64,000 nucleotides of DNA from Geobacillus kaustophilus (GCF_000948285.1 NZ_JYBP01000003.1:2728001-2792000); one strand, 5' to 3'; positions 8,880-19,222 are shown, numbered from the stretch's first letter. The notes: a model not told the origin generated them from the sequence alone. Translations and numbers: made by a program.

Positions 8880-9042
8880 AAGATCATACCACAGCAATGA
8901 TCTCAGGGTTACTATGATAAGGGCTTTCTGCCTAGGGCAGACTGACCCGCGGCGTTGGGGATCGCCTGTCGCCCGCTTTTGGCGGGCATTCCCCATCCTT
9001 GCGCAAAATCAGACCTTGGCGGAAAACGCTAAGGTCTTTTTT
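8880..9042 (+). ncRNA. Type II-C tracrRNA (GeoCas9 type)
   Basis: The RNA starts with an anti-repeat (ATCATACCACAGCAATGATC…) complementary to the lone type II repeat at 12771–12806, allowing a few mismatches and a bulge. Two stable stem-loops follow: one around TTTCTGCC…GGCAGACT, and a second formed by GGGGATCGCC…GCCCGC…GCGGGC…CCCC. It closes with a terminator, AGACCTT…AAGGTCT followed by Ts, at 9011–9042. This arrangement matches the tracrRNA part of the published GeoCas9 guide as I recall it. The 3' end of the mature RNA may be shorter than the terminator. Promoter, anti-repeat and terminator all appear intact even though cas9 is not. Confidence 0.88.
9011..9042 (+). terminator. tracrRNA terminator
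   Basis: The 7-bp stem AGACCTT/AAGGTCT is followed by TTTTT. It lies 35 bases before the cas9 start codon. Confidence 0.75.
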
Positions 9043-9076
9043 ACTACATAGCAATATTCATTGGGAGGGGATACAA

Positions 9077-12000
9077 GTGAGACATAAAATCGGCCTTGAT
9101 ATCGGCATTACCTCTGTCGGTTGGGCAGTCATTAATTTGGACATTCCTCGCATTGAAGATTTAGGAGTCCGCATTTTTGACAGAGCGGAAAACCCGCAAA
9201 CGGGAGAATCACTAGCTCTCCCGCGGCGCCTCGCCCGCTCGGCTCGACGTCGCTTGCGCCGCCGCAAGCATCGGCTGGAACGCATTCGCCGTCTTCTCAT
9301 CCGCGAAGGAATTTTAACGAAAGAAGAACTGGACAAGCTGTTTGAGGAGAAACATGAAATAGATGTCTGGCAGTTGCGCGTAGAGGCATTGGATCGAAAA
9401 TTAAACAATGATGAGTTGGCCCGCGTCCTTCTTCACTTGGCCAAACGGCGCGGTTTTAAATCCAATCGCAAAAGCGAGCGCAACAACAAAGAAAATAGCA
9501 CCATGCTCAAACACATCGAAGAAAACCGAGCCCTTCTCTCAGGCTACCGAACCGTTGCCGAAATGATCGTAAAAGATCCAAAATTTGCATTTCACAAACG
9601 CAATAAAGGAGAAAATTACACGAACACCATCGCCCGTGACGATCTCGAACGGGAAATCAAACTAATTTTCACCAAACAGCGCGAATACGGGAACATCGTT
9701 TGCACAGAGACATTCGAAAACGAATATATCATGATTTGGGCATCACAGCGCCCTTTTGCTTCTAAAAATGACATCGAGAAAAAAGTCGGTTTTTGCACAT
9801 TTGAACCAAAAGAAAAGCGGGCGCCGAAAGCAACGTACACATTCCAATCGTTCGTTGCTTGGGAGCACATCAATAAATTACGGCTCGTCTACCCGACAGG
9901 CACACGGGGGCTCACGGATGAGGAACGCCGTCTTTTGTATAAACAAGCGTTCCATAAAAACAAAATCACCTATCATGATATACGGACGTTGCTCCATTTG
10001 CCCGATGACACCTATTTTAAAGGCATTGTCTATGACCGGGGCGCACCGTTAAAGCAAAGCGAAACGATCCGCTTCCTTGAACTCGACGCCTATCATCAAA
10101 TTCGGAAAGCCGTCGATAAAGTTTATGGGAAGGGGAAGTCAAGTTCATTCCTCCCCATCGATTTTGATACATTCGGTTACGCCCTGACGTTGTTTAAAGA
10201 TGATGCCGACATTCGCAGTTACTTGCGAAACGAATATGAACAAAACGGAAAACGGATGCCAAATTTAGCGAACAAGGTATATGACAACGAGCCAATTGAG
10301 GAACTATTGAACTTGTCATTCACAAAATTCGGCCATCTGTCGCTAAAGGCGCTTCGCAACATTCTTCCTTATATGGAACAAGGCGAGGTCTACTCAGTTG
10401 CTTGTGAGCGGGCAGGGTACACATTTACGGGGCCAAAGAAAAAACAAAAAACATTATTGCTCCCGAACATTCCGCCGATCGCCAATCCGGTCGTCATGCG
10501 CGCATTGACACAGGCGAGGAAAGTGGTGAACGCCATTATCAAAAAGTACGGTTCGCCGGTATCCATTCATATCGAATTAGCCCGCGATTTATCACAAACG
10601 TTTGACGAGCGGCGGAAAACCAAAAGAGAACAAGATGAAAACCGGAAGAAAAACGAGACGGCCATTCGCCAGCTGATGGAATATGGCTTGACGATAAATC
10701 CAACCGGCCATGACATTGTCAAGTTCAAACTTTGGAGCGAACAAAATGGGAGATGCGCCTACTCGCTTCAACCGATTGAAATTGAACGGCTGCTTGAACC
10801 AGGTTATGTAGAAGTGGATCACGTCATCCCGTATAGCCGAAGCTTGGACGACAGTTATACAAATAAAGTGTTGGTATTGACAAAAGAAAACCGCGAAAAA
10901 GGCAACCGCATCCCTGCCGAGTATTTAGGAGTAGGCACAGAACGCTGGCAACAGTTCAAGACGTTTGTATTAACGAACAAGCAGTTTTCCAAAAAGAAAC
11001 GGGATCGGCTGCTCCGGCTCCATTACGATGAAAACGAAGAAGCGGAATGGAAAAACCGAAACTTAAATGACACCCGGTACATTTCACGCTTTTTCGCCAA
11101 CTTTATTCGTGAGCATCTCAAATTCGCCGAAAGTGATGATAAGCAAAAAGTATATACGGTCAACGGCCGCGTTACCGCCCATTTGCGAAGCCGCTGGGAT
11201 TTTAACAAAAACCGTGAAGAATCGGATTTGCATCATGCCGTCGATGCCGCGATCGTCGCCTGCACATCGCCAAGCGATATTGCCCGAGTCACCGCCTTTT
11301 ATCAACGGCGCGAGCAATGTAAAGAATCGGCCAAGAAAGCAGAACCGCACTTTCCGCAACCTTGGCCGCACTTCGCCGATGAACTGCGGGCACGTTTATC
11401 AAAAAATCCGAAAGAGAGTATAAAAGCTCTCAATCTTGGAAATTATGATGATCAGAAACTCGAATCGTTGCAGCCGGTTTTTGTATCCCGAATGCCGAAG
11501 CGGAGCGTTACAGGGGCGGCTCATCAAGAAACGTTACGGCGATACATCGGCATCGATGAGCGGAGCGGGAAAATCCAAACCGTTGTCAAAACGAAACTGT
11601 CCGAAATTAAACTGGATGAGACAGGGCATTTCCCGATGTACGGCAAAGAAAGCGATCCGCCAGCGTCTGCTTGAGCATAACAACGATCCGAAAAAGGCGT
11701 TCCAGGAACCTCTGTACAAGCCGAAAAAGAACGGGGAACCCGGGCCCATCATTCGGACAGTGAAAATCATCGACACGAAAAACCAAGTCATCCCGCTAAA
11801 TGACGGCAAAACCGTCGCCTACAACAGCAACATCGTCCGGGTCGATGTATTCGAGAAAGACGGCAAATACTATTGCGTTCCCGTCTACACAATGGACATC
11901 ATGAAAGGTGTTTTGCCAAACAAATCCATTGAGCCAAACAAACCGTACTCTGAGTGGAAGGAAATGACGGAAGACTATACGTTCCGATTCAGCTTATATC

Positions 12001-12320
12001 CGAATGATCTCATCCGCATTGAGCTTCCTCGGGAAAAAACAATCAAAACCGCCGGGGGCGAGGAAATCAAAATCAAGGATCTTTTTGCCTACTATAAAAC
12101 CATTCATTCGGGAACAGCAGGACTGGAATTAGTCAGCCATGACTGTAGCTTCTCCCTCTCAGGCGTCGGTTCAAGAACCCTCAAACGATTCGATAAATAC
12201 CAAGTAGATGTACTCGGCAACATCTACAAAGTGAGAGGGGAAAAGAGAGTTGGGTTGGCGTCATCTGCTCATTCGAAAACCGGGGAAACTGTCCGTCCGT
12301 TACAATCAACTCGTGATTGA
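9077..12320 (+). pseudogene. cas9: cas9, type II-C, frameshifted by a 20-bp deletion
   Basis: The start is a GTG preceded by GGAGGGG, giving MRHKIGLDIGITSVGWAV. The first frame runs 865 codons and stops at 11672–11674; the second frame continues to 12320. Nuclease motifs are intact: RuvC-I Asp8 in GLDIG, the Arg-rich bridge helix, RuvC-II SIHIELARD, HNH EVDHVIPYSRSLDDSYTNK (Asp and His of the DH pair), and RuvC-III DLHHAVDA. At 11650–11660 the sequence AAGCGATCCGC occurs once, whereas the intact GeoCas9 coding sequence as I recall it has two copies 20 bases apart. Loss of one copy plus the 9 bases between them gives exactly this frameshift. The truncated protein lacks the last ~220 residues, which hold most of the PAM-interacting region, so targeting should fail. 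Confidence 0.9.
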
Positions 12321-12357
12321 ACAAGAAGAAAAAGTTTCTATCCCATTGTATGAGTAA
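12250..12357 (+). pseudogene. cas1: cas1 remnant (35 codons)
   Basis: In the frame overlapping the 3' end of cas9, a TTG at 12250 (GAGGGG upstream) starts a peptide reading MGWRHLLIRKPGKLSVRYNQ and then LVIEQEEKVSIPL. It closely parallels the N-terminus of type II-C Cas1 (pattern WRxLLIxxxGKLSxxxxQLxIxQ…PLED). After IPL the frame reads only Tyr-Glu-stop, and the stop overlaps the cas2 start. Type II Cas1 is normally about 300 residues and lies between cas9 and cas2. The simplest reading is an internal deletion of about 0.8–0.9 kb that fused the first ~33 codons to the last few bases of cas1. Confidence 0.72.
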
Positions 12358-12670
12358 GTTTATGCGATTGCTCGTCTTTTTTGACCTTCCCGTCGTGACC
12401 AATCAGGAGAAGCGCGAATACCGGCGATTTCGCACATTCCTGCTAAACGAAGGGTACGATATGTTGCAGTTTTCTGTCTACAGCCGCGTCTGCCATGGAC
12501 ACGAAGCAACGGACAAACACCTAGCAAGGTTAAAACGCAACTTACCCCCTCGAGGATCGATTCGGGCAATGGTCGTAACGGAAAAGCAGTACGCAAAAAT
12601 GCAGCTGCTTCTTGGGGAGCCGACAGCACAAGAAAAGAAAATCACATCCACCCAGCTGACGCTTTTTTAA
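12350..12670 (+). CDS. cas2: CRISPR-associated Cas2 (type II-C)
   Basis: This 106-residue protein begins MSKFMRLLVFFDLPVVTNQE. The VFFDLP beta-strand with its Asp, and a ferredoxin-like fold of normal length, identify Cas2. In working systems Cas2 dimerises between two Cas1 dimers to integrate spacers. No separate strong ribosome binding site precedes it. The ATG overlaps the cas1 remnant stop (TATGAGTAA), so translation was probably coupled to cas1. With cas1 gone it has no integration partner here. The gene itself looks intact, and two hairpins follow it. Confidence 0.88.
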   Translation: MSKFMRLLVFFDLPVVTNQEKREYRRFRTFLLNEGYDMLQFSVYSRVCHGHEATDKHLARLKRNLPPRGSIRAMVVTEKQYAKMQLLLGEPTAQEKKITSTQLTLF

Positions 12671-12695
12671 AAAAACGGGAATGGTTCCCCTTTTT
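12665..12695. terminator. Terminator after cas2
   Basis: The stem GGGAA/TTCCC is flanked by A and T runs on both sides, beginning within the cas2 stop region. Confidence 0.6.
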
Positions 12696-12725
12696 TGCAT
12701 AAGCACATTTGCATTTTTTGAAAGC

Positions 12726-12763
12726 AAAAAAGCCTGCGATCCTTGAGATGGCAGGCTTTTTTG
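12726..12763. terminator. Bidirectional terminator before the orphan repeat
   Basis: AAAAAAGCCTGC pairs with GCAGGCTTTTTT around a 13-base loop. It can end transcription from cas2 in one direction and from the Wadjet genes in the other. Confidence 0.78.
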
Positions 12764-12770
12764 GATACGT

Positions 12771-12806
12771 ATTATACCACAGCGATAATCTCAGGGGAAC
12801 TATGAC
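12771..12806 (-). CRISPR. Solitary type II-C repeat
   Basis: One 36-bp unit reads, on the minus strand, GTCATAGTTCCCCTGAGATT followed by ATCGCTGTGGTATAAT in the next 16 bases. This matches the GeoCas9 repeat as I recall it and pairs with the tracrRNA anti-repeat. No second repeat occurs at spacer distance; jetD begins 25 bases away. The array has collapsed to one repeat and no spacer. Confidence 0.85.
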
Positions 12807-12830
12807 GCTTCTTCCATTATCCCCATCCTG

Positions 12831-14075
12831 CTAAGGAAAGGACTTGTTCGCCCCGTCCTTCTCTATATCCCCCTCCAACCTCCCGATAATCGCCTCTTGA
12901 TACCCCGCCTTTTTGCGCCGCTTCATCTCTTCTTTCACCGGAAGCAAATCCTCAGCCGAGATCGATGCGAGTTTGGCGAGTCGCTCAGGTGGAAGTTCGA
13001 CCGCTGGGTTGGCCGCCACGTAATCGTCCAAGGAAAAGCGCCAGAGTGCGACGGCCGAGCCGTACCGTTCAAGCAATCGTTCGGCCATGGCCAATCCTTC
13101 CGGGTCAAAATCGCCGGAGTAAAGCAGGCGCGCGCCAGAGACAGCGAGCAAATCCAGCAGTTTCATCGTCGCCAAGTTCATTTGCCCGTTTGTGCTCACA
13201 AGCGGGGCGCGGGTGTCAAGCAACGTGGAGAAAACACCAGCGTTTTCCACAATGTACACCGTCCCGCCGCGGGCAGGATAGGCGCGCGCAAGCGGCAGCA
13301 CTTCCCGCAGCGGCACGTTCAGCGCCGCGTTTGTTTCCGCGGCGGCGGAAAAGACGGGATGGGAACCGTTTTCCGTTTCCGCTAGGATGTTGGCGCACGT
13401 GACAAAGTTCAATATATCCTCACGGAGCAGCCCGACTGACTGCAACAATTCATTGACGCTCTCGACCGACGCCACATCCCACTCGCCCGGTACAGTCGCT
13501 TGCAAGGCGGCTAACAACAGTTTGCCGGAAAGCGTGGGCAAATCGAACGCATGCGGATCGCCTGCCACTTGCTGGGCAAAGAGCGGGAGGCGCATGTACG
13601 AAGAGAGCGGCAGGCGGCGCAGAGCGGCACCGACAAGGCGGACGGCGGCCTCAAGGCCGTTGCGGTCGGTTTCGTACGCCGCTTGGACGAAGCGCTGGCT
13701 GCGAACCGCCTCAACCCAATGATGCTCCTTCACAAGGCGCGCGAAAAACCGCTCCCTTTCTTCTTCCGCCGCTTGCCGCTGTTCTCTTTTTGACACGAGC
13801 CTCTCGCCGAAATATTGTTCGAGCAGTTCCACAAGCCCAATGCCTGCGAACCGCGTTTGTTCGAGCTGTTTTTCAAAATCAGAGAGGGAGACGCGCGAGA
13901 CGTCTTTGCCGAAAAAGGCGGCGATCGTCTCCCGCTCTTCATCGGAAAACGCCGCCAACGAAACCGTGCCGCCAACGCGGCCGAGCGACTCGTACTTGCG
14001 CTTCATCTCGACCAATAGGCGGTGGAACGCTGGCTCAGAGCGGAAAAAGGCGGATGCTTCCTTGGCTGTGCTCAC
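12831..14075 (-). CDS. jetD: Wadjet JetD (DUF2399/TIGR02679, Toprim nuclease subunit)
   Basis: This protein of about 414 residues carries a C-terminal Toprim-like domain, with GTVYIVENAGVFSTLL (motif Glu) and GARLLYSGDFDPEGLAMAERLL (the Asp-x-Asp motif in SGDFDPEG). JetD cleaves plasmid DNA that has been extruded by the JetABC SMC complex. I placed the start at the GTG overlapping the jetC stop (GTGA), because GGGAG lies about ten bases upstream; an ATG six codons earlier (14093) is the alternative. The frame is complete. Its partners jetC and jetB are disrupted and jetA is absent, so it probably has no working complex. Confidence 0.85.
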   Translation of the reverse strand: MSTAKEASAFFRSEPAFHRLLVEMKRKYESLGRVGGTVSLAAFSDEERETIAAFFGKDVSRVSLSDFEKQLEQTRFAGIGLVELLEQYFGERLVSKREQRQAAEEERERFFARLVKEHHWVEAVRSQRFVQAAYETDRNGLEAAVRLVGAALRRLPLSSYMRLPLFAQQVAGDPHAFDLPTLSGKLLLAALQATVPGEWDVASVESVNELLQSVGLLREDILNFVTCANILAETENGSHPVFSAAAETNAALNVPLREVLPLARAYPARGGTVYIVENAGVFSTLLDTRAPLVSTNGQMNLATMKLLDLLAVSGARLLYSGDFDPEGLAMAERLLERYGSAVALWRFSLDDYVAANPAVELPPERLAKLASISAEDLLPVKEEMKRRKKAGYQEAIIGRLEGDIEKDGANKSFP

Positions 14076-17000
14076 GTCTCGATCATCTCCCATTCTTCGT
14101 CATCGGTGACGAGCTGTTTGACGCGCCCATTCCAACGATAATGAATGACGGTGACAAACGACGCATTGCGCGGGCGGACGAGCTCACAAATGGATAAAGC
14201 GGGCACGGTGTCGTAGTCGCCCCAGAGCGCCTGCGAATTCATGATGTAGTTAAAGCCGAGCTGTTCGACAAGGCCGAATAGGTTGCGGATGTTGTTTTCA
14301 TCGACGCCAGCGAACGCCTCGTCGAGCGAGATGATGTACGGCGCGTCATCGCCCGCTTCCTGGTAAAGTGAATACGCCGCGGCAAAGAGCGGGATGTACA
14401 TCGCCATCGCCTTTTCCCCGCCGCTGAATTGGTAAAAGCGATGGTTCGTCAGCTCGCGTTTCGGCTCGTTCGCTTTTTCGTAATAAAGGGTGAACGCAAA
14501 CCATTTTCGATAGTCAAGCACTTCTTTTATGATTTGATGAAGCGTGTTGCCTTGACCGCGCTCCTCAAGCAGTTCGCGGGCACGGGCGATTTTCGAGCGG
14601 AAGTGGTTCGTCACCCGCTGCAAATCTTCCTCTTTCAACAACCGCGGATCGATCCGCAACAGGTGGACCAACTCCTTCGTGTCGAGCTCCGCTTCCGTTT
14701 CTGCCGTTTTCGGTTTCCATTGAATGGACAACACGAGTCCTGATGACGTATCAAGCCCGCCCATCAGCTTGTTCATATCGCTCACCCACCGCTCGGCGCG
14801 CTGGATGCGGCTGCGCAAAATGCGGCCGACCGATTTTAAAATGACGTCCTCATACAGCTCGCGGTCTTGTTCTTTCATATATTCGTGCTGCAAGACGATG
14901 TCGCGTTCCACTTCCGCCAACATCGCAAACGGCGTGGCGCGCTGGCCTTTGTAGTCGAGGAAAATGACGTGGCGCTCCTGTTTTTCCCGCCAGTCCGCCG
15001 CTTTCATCGCCATTTCGTCGTCTGGTGCGGATGTGATCCATTCGTGATCTCCGTCATCCGGCAGCCGCTCGAGCGTCGCCCGGTATTCGGTCAAGTTGGA
15101 CGACTCTTGAAAAAAGACGGTGTTCAGTCGGGCGAGAAGCGAGGAGAGCGTCTCTTTCAGCACCGCCCCGTACCGCTGTTTCGCTTCTTTCGCCTGTTCC
15201 GGAAGCGAACGCGAGCGGTCTAGTTCCACCAACCCGAGCGCCGCTTCGCGGGCGAACGACTCTTCCCACATGGCGGCAAGCCTGCGGGCGAATGCTTCCC
15301 GTTTCTCTCCTTTTTCCAATTCTGCGCGGATGAACGCCAACTGCTGTTCCGTCCGCGCCCGTTCGTTGACAAGCCGCGGAATTTCGCCGCGCAACGCAGC
15401 GAGCCGTTCCCGAATGCGGGCGATTTCCGCGCGAATGTCGTCCGCTCCCATTTGCGCAAGCGTCCGTTCCATTTCCGAAATTCGCAAAGCCAGCCGTTCC
15501 TCTTCATCGAGCAGCCGATTTCGCTCACCTTTGGCCTCATCGATCTCTTCGATCAGCGTCGCCAGCCGCTCTTGTTGCTGGGTGATCATTGCTTCGATAT
15601 GGCGCGCCTCGCGATAATGGATTTCCAGCTCGTGCCAGTGGCGGACGTACGATTTCATGGCCAGCCGTGCTTGTTCGCAGCCGTCTAAGGAAAACTCGAC
15701 GTTCAACCCCGTTGACTGTTCGCGCAGCGTCTGTTTCAATTGTTGCCACTCTCGGGCCAAGCGGGCGGCTTTTTCTTCTTGCCGCTTCCAGTCTCGTTCT
15801 TTGCTTTCGGCCTGGAGGCGGGCTTCCTCGCGTTCCTCAAACGCCGTGTGCACATCGCGGTCGGATGGAAACGCGGCAAACCAGTCCGCAAGCGCGGCAA
15901 TGGCGGCTTCGACTGATTCATGTTCCGTTCGCAAACGGTCGCGCTGGCGCCGCAACGCAGCGATTTCTTCTTCCAGCGCCGCGATTTTCTCCATCCGCCA
16001 CCGTTCTCTCGCCGTGCGGCCGATAAACATCGCCTGCTCTCTCACTGGCGCGTGCCCACGCAACAGGCCGATCGCATAGCGACCCGCCTCATCGAGCGCC
16101 ATGCCTCCTTCTTGTTCCGCATCGGTGATGACGATGCTTCGGAGAACGTCATCAATCCGCTCAGCAGACACAGGCGCGTCCGCATCGGGACGCAAATAGT
16201 CGGCGAGTGTATGCGCCATATGGACAGGGTTCGGAATGAGCACGCGGTCGCAAACCACATCGACATCGCGGTCCGCGATGAGCGCATCGAGCAGCCCGGC
16301 GTGCGAGAGCGCTGATTCGATCCGTTCGCGCACGTTCTCTGGCACATGGTCGACAAATTCAACGGCGGCATAGAACGGGACAAAGGCCACCCCTTGCCGC
16401 TTGAGTTCGGCGCGGGCGGCGGCGGTTTGCTCGTCGCGCTCCGGCTCGGGGTCTCGTTCGTCTCGCCAATGGCGAAGTTCGGCTTCACGGTCGACCAGTT
16501 CGCGGTCCAGCAGACGGATCTCATGTTCCATCCGCCACTTCTCGTCGTTCTTCTTGCCGATGGCGGCGTAATACGCTTCAGCGAACGGGCGCTTGATGTC
16601 ATCGATCGAATACCGCTCATAGATGGCCTCACTTGCCGCAGAAACGCCTGAATATCCGCTTCCGAAACCTCGATTTCTTCCCGCTCGAGCCAGGCGAGCA
16701 CCTGCTGTTCAAAGCGCTCTTTTTCTTGCTCGAGCAGTTCATCCCACTTTCGCTGCTGGTGGCGCCATTCGTCCACTTCCCGCTGCAATTCGCCCGCTTC
16801 TTTGCTCGCCTCCTCATAGCGCCCTTTCAAATCGTCATGACGGCGCCAAAGATGGGCCAGCTCCTCGAGCCGCTCGATATGGAGATCCGCTTCCCGCTTC
16901 CAAGCGGCGAACAGAAATTCCTGCTGCTTTCAGCGATGGCGGAGAAAATCGTCTTCGTTCACCGCATGGCTGGAGAACGCGCCTTCTTCGGCATCAGCGC

Positions 17001-17955
17001 GCAGCTGTTCGAGTTCATCCTCAAGAGCGCGTTCGATTTCATCGGCCCGTGCTGCCGCTTCATCGAGGCGGCGTCGGTGCTGCTCGGCGGCAAGCTGTTC
17101 GGCTTGTTTCGCCGCTTTCTCGTATTCCACCGCTTTTTCCGCAATCATATATTCATTGTACTGGCGGTACTGGTCGCACAAACGCTTCAACGACCGTTCG
17201 TCGCGCTCGAGCTGCTCGAGTTGCTGTTTCGCTTGATCCATGTTTTCGATCGTCTCGGACAAATGGCGAAGTTCATCATCGGTCAACGGAGGCAGCGAGC
17301 TTTCCAAAATTTCATAGATGACTGTCGGCTTAAAGTCTTTTGACAGCTTCGGGCTGCGCAGTTGAATGAGCAACTCGATCAATTCTTGAAACGCCCCAAG
17401 CGATTCAAAGCGAAACACATGTTTATTGACGAGCTCCATATAGTCTTTTTGCGTCTCGACGACCGTTCCGCCCGCGCCAAGCGTTGCGGCCAGCTCACGT
17501 TTCGTCAACGGGATTTTCTCCCCGGTTTTTTCTTTTTTATATAGGGTGATATCATGCCCAATGCGGCGGTTGTCGAAAATGACAAACCCCCAGAAGTCGA
17601 GGCTTTTTTGCCGCTTCGCGCGCAAGCCGATGCCGGTTGTGACGTACTGGTCGGATTCTTTTCGCTTATATTCCCAAAACAAATACCCCGTCCGTTCATC
17701 GCGGTCCACGACATCTTTTTCTCCAAGCAAGTAGTCTTCCATCCGCCGCGCTCGCGAGCCGAACGGGTCGAGCCGATCGGGCGTCTTTTTGCCGTCCAAA
17801 AGCACGGGGATCAAGCTTTGCATCGTCACCGACTTGCCCGCCCCGTTGCTTCCACGAAGCAGCAGCTTCCCGTCAGCAAAATGAAAGTACTGCTCATCGT
17901 AATACCAAAAATTAATCAATCCGGCGCGATGGAGCACCCACGGATTGGCCATCAT
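14072..17955 (-). pseudogene. jetC: Wadjet jetC (SMC-like ATPase), nonsense plus frameshift
   Basis: The coding region could give about 1,290 residues of a TIGR02680/SbcC-like SMC ATPase. The Walker A GSNGAGKS is near residue 36, followed by long coiled coils, and the C-terminal part carries the signature FSGGEKAMAMYIPLF and Walker B YIISLDEAFAGVDEN. Two lesions break it. A TGA at 16932–16930 replaces a codon between RHR and KQQEFLF, in frame, most simply a Trp codon. Near 16628 the frame shifts: QAFLRQV is followed in another frame by AIYERYSIDDIKRPF. Expression as a single protein is therefore impossible. It overlaps jetB by 44 bases and jetD by 4. Confidence 0.88.
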
Positions 17956-19114
17956 CTTCCCCCTCTTTCACGTCAAAATCATCCGGATACCGCCCGCAAA
18001 GCCGCCCGAGGAGCGGATAGAGGACGATCGTTCCTGTGTCGTGTTCCACATCAGCCATGCGCCATTCTTTCAACGCCGAAAGCACCTCGCGGACAAGCTC
18101 AGCGGACGATATGTCGCGGTACGTTTTCCCCCACCCAGCCCCATAGCGGCTTCGGCAGTCGACAAGCCAAGCGGAAAACTGATCTGGCGTCAACTGGATG
18201 CGGCCGTACTCATCAGGTGAAAACAACTCCAACCGCTCGCGCACCAAAGCGGCAAAATGAAGAATGATCTCCGACGCCCCTTTCTGGTCGGGAAATACGT
18301 TGTACGGCGCCTGCCGCTCCGGCAATGTCAGCATCGCGGCGTTTTTATACAGCTCGTAATGAAACGGCGTATGCGCTTCGATATCGTCGCGCAATCGATG
18401 GCGGAAGTTGCGCAAGTAGTAAAAATCTTGCTCGTCTCCCTCCGTCCGATACACCGCCGGGGATAAAAACAGCTTTCGATACAGGCGATGGCGCCGATAG
18501 TCTTGCGGCGCCGCTTTCCATTCCTCAGCGAGCAATTCGTGGATCGATTCATATTGCAGCAAATCTTTCGGATATGTGCGCATAAAATAACGGGCCAGCA
18601 CCGGCACTTCGTACATCGCCTCTTCCTCCACATGATGGGCGAACGCCTCAATCTCCCCGTCCATTCGGCGGATGAGCCCGATTTGTTCGGCCGTTTTCAA
18701 CACACGAATGAGCGCGCGCCGATGCGCGTAGTTCGTCCAATCGACCGGCAAATCTCCCGGATACATGGCGCGGATTTCCTCGCATACGTCAGAAAGCAAA
18801 AACTTTTCTTCCACCGCCTTGCCTTCCAAATACGCCATCAAGCAGCAAAACAATGCATAATCAAGCGGCTCTTGAAACGTTTCGATTCCCATCCACGGCT
18901 CGGGATCAGCTGGGATTTTCTCCAGTTTGGCGAAATAGCGGTGGACGATGAGCCGATAGCCGAACTTTTCCTCAACGTATCGCTTGAGCACATGTTCACG
19001 CCCGCCGATGAGCTAGTACAGCTCCGGCTCTTTGTCACGAACGATCCAAAACTGTTCAAACAGCGCGGCGAGCGCTTCTTTCGCTTTGTCGTCAAACGAT
19101 GTCTCCACGCTCAT
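17912..19114 (-). pseudogene. jetB: Wadjet jetB (DUF2398/TIGR02678), early nonsense codon
   Basis: The ATG at 19114, preceded by GGGAGGGGA, starts MSVETSFDDKAKEALAALFE and continues FWIVRDKEPELY. A TAG at 19015–19013 then follows as codon 34. Beyond it the same frame stays open to 17912 as a protein of about 360 residues beginning at the GTG of VLKRYVEEKFGYRLIVHRYF. A single base change from CAG would explain the stop. TIGR02678/DUF2398 is the JetB subunit of type II Wadjet, a kleisin-associated winged-helix-type protein. An internal start at the GTG (18991) could still give an N-truncated product. No jetA (DUF2397) lies upstream; the next gene is divergent. Confidence 0.82.
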
Positions 19115-19222
19115 TCCCCTCCCGAAATTTGGATGATTTTCTTGAAATAATCGAACGTCCTATTTTTTCTCGCCATCGGTGCGCGTTTTTTGTAAAATAG
19201 AGGCGAAAAGGAGGTGAAACGA

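Noticed and set aside
11436..12320. A 294-codon open frame with an apparent TTG start, as an independent gene
   Set aside because: From codon ~73 onwards it is the C-terminal part of Cas9 in a shifted frame; the first part is out-of-frame cas9 sequence.
9077..12320. Cas9 split treated as programmed frameshifting or a deliberately shorter Cas9
   Set aside because: There is no slippery sequence at the site, and the loss fits a 20-base deletion between repeats. Simple mutation explains it better.
16042..16830. A separate 262-codon gene inside jetC
   Set aside because: It is the jetC frame between the TGA and the frameshift, continued by out-of-frame sequence.
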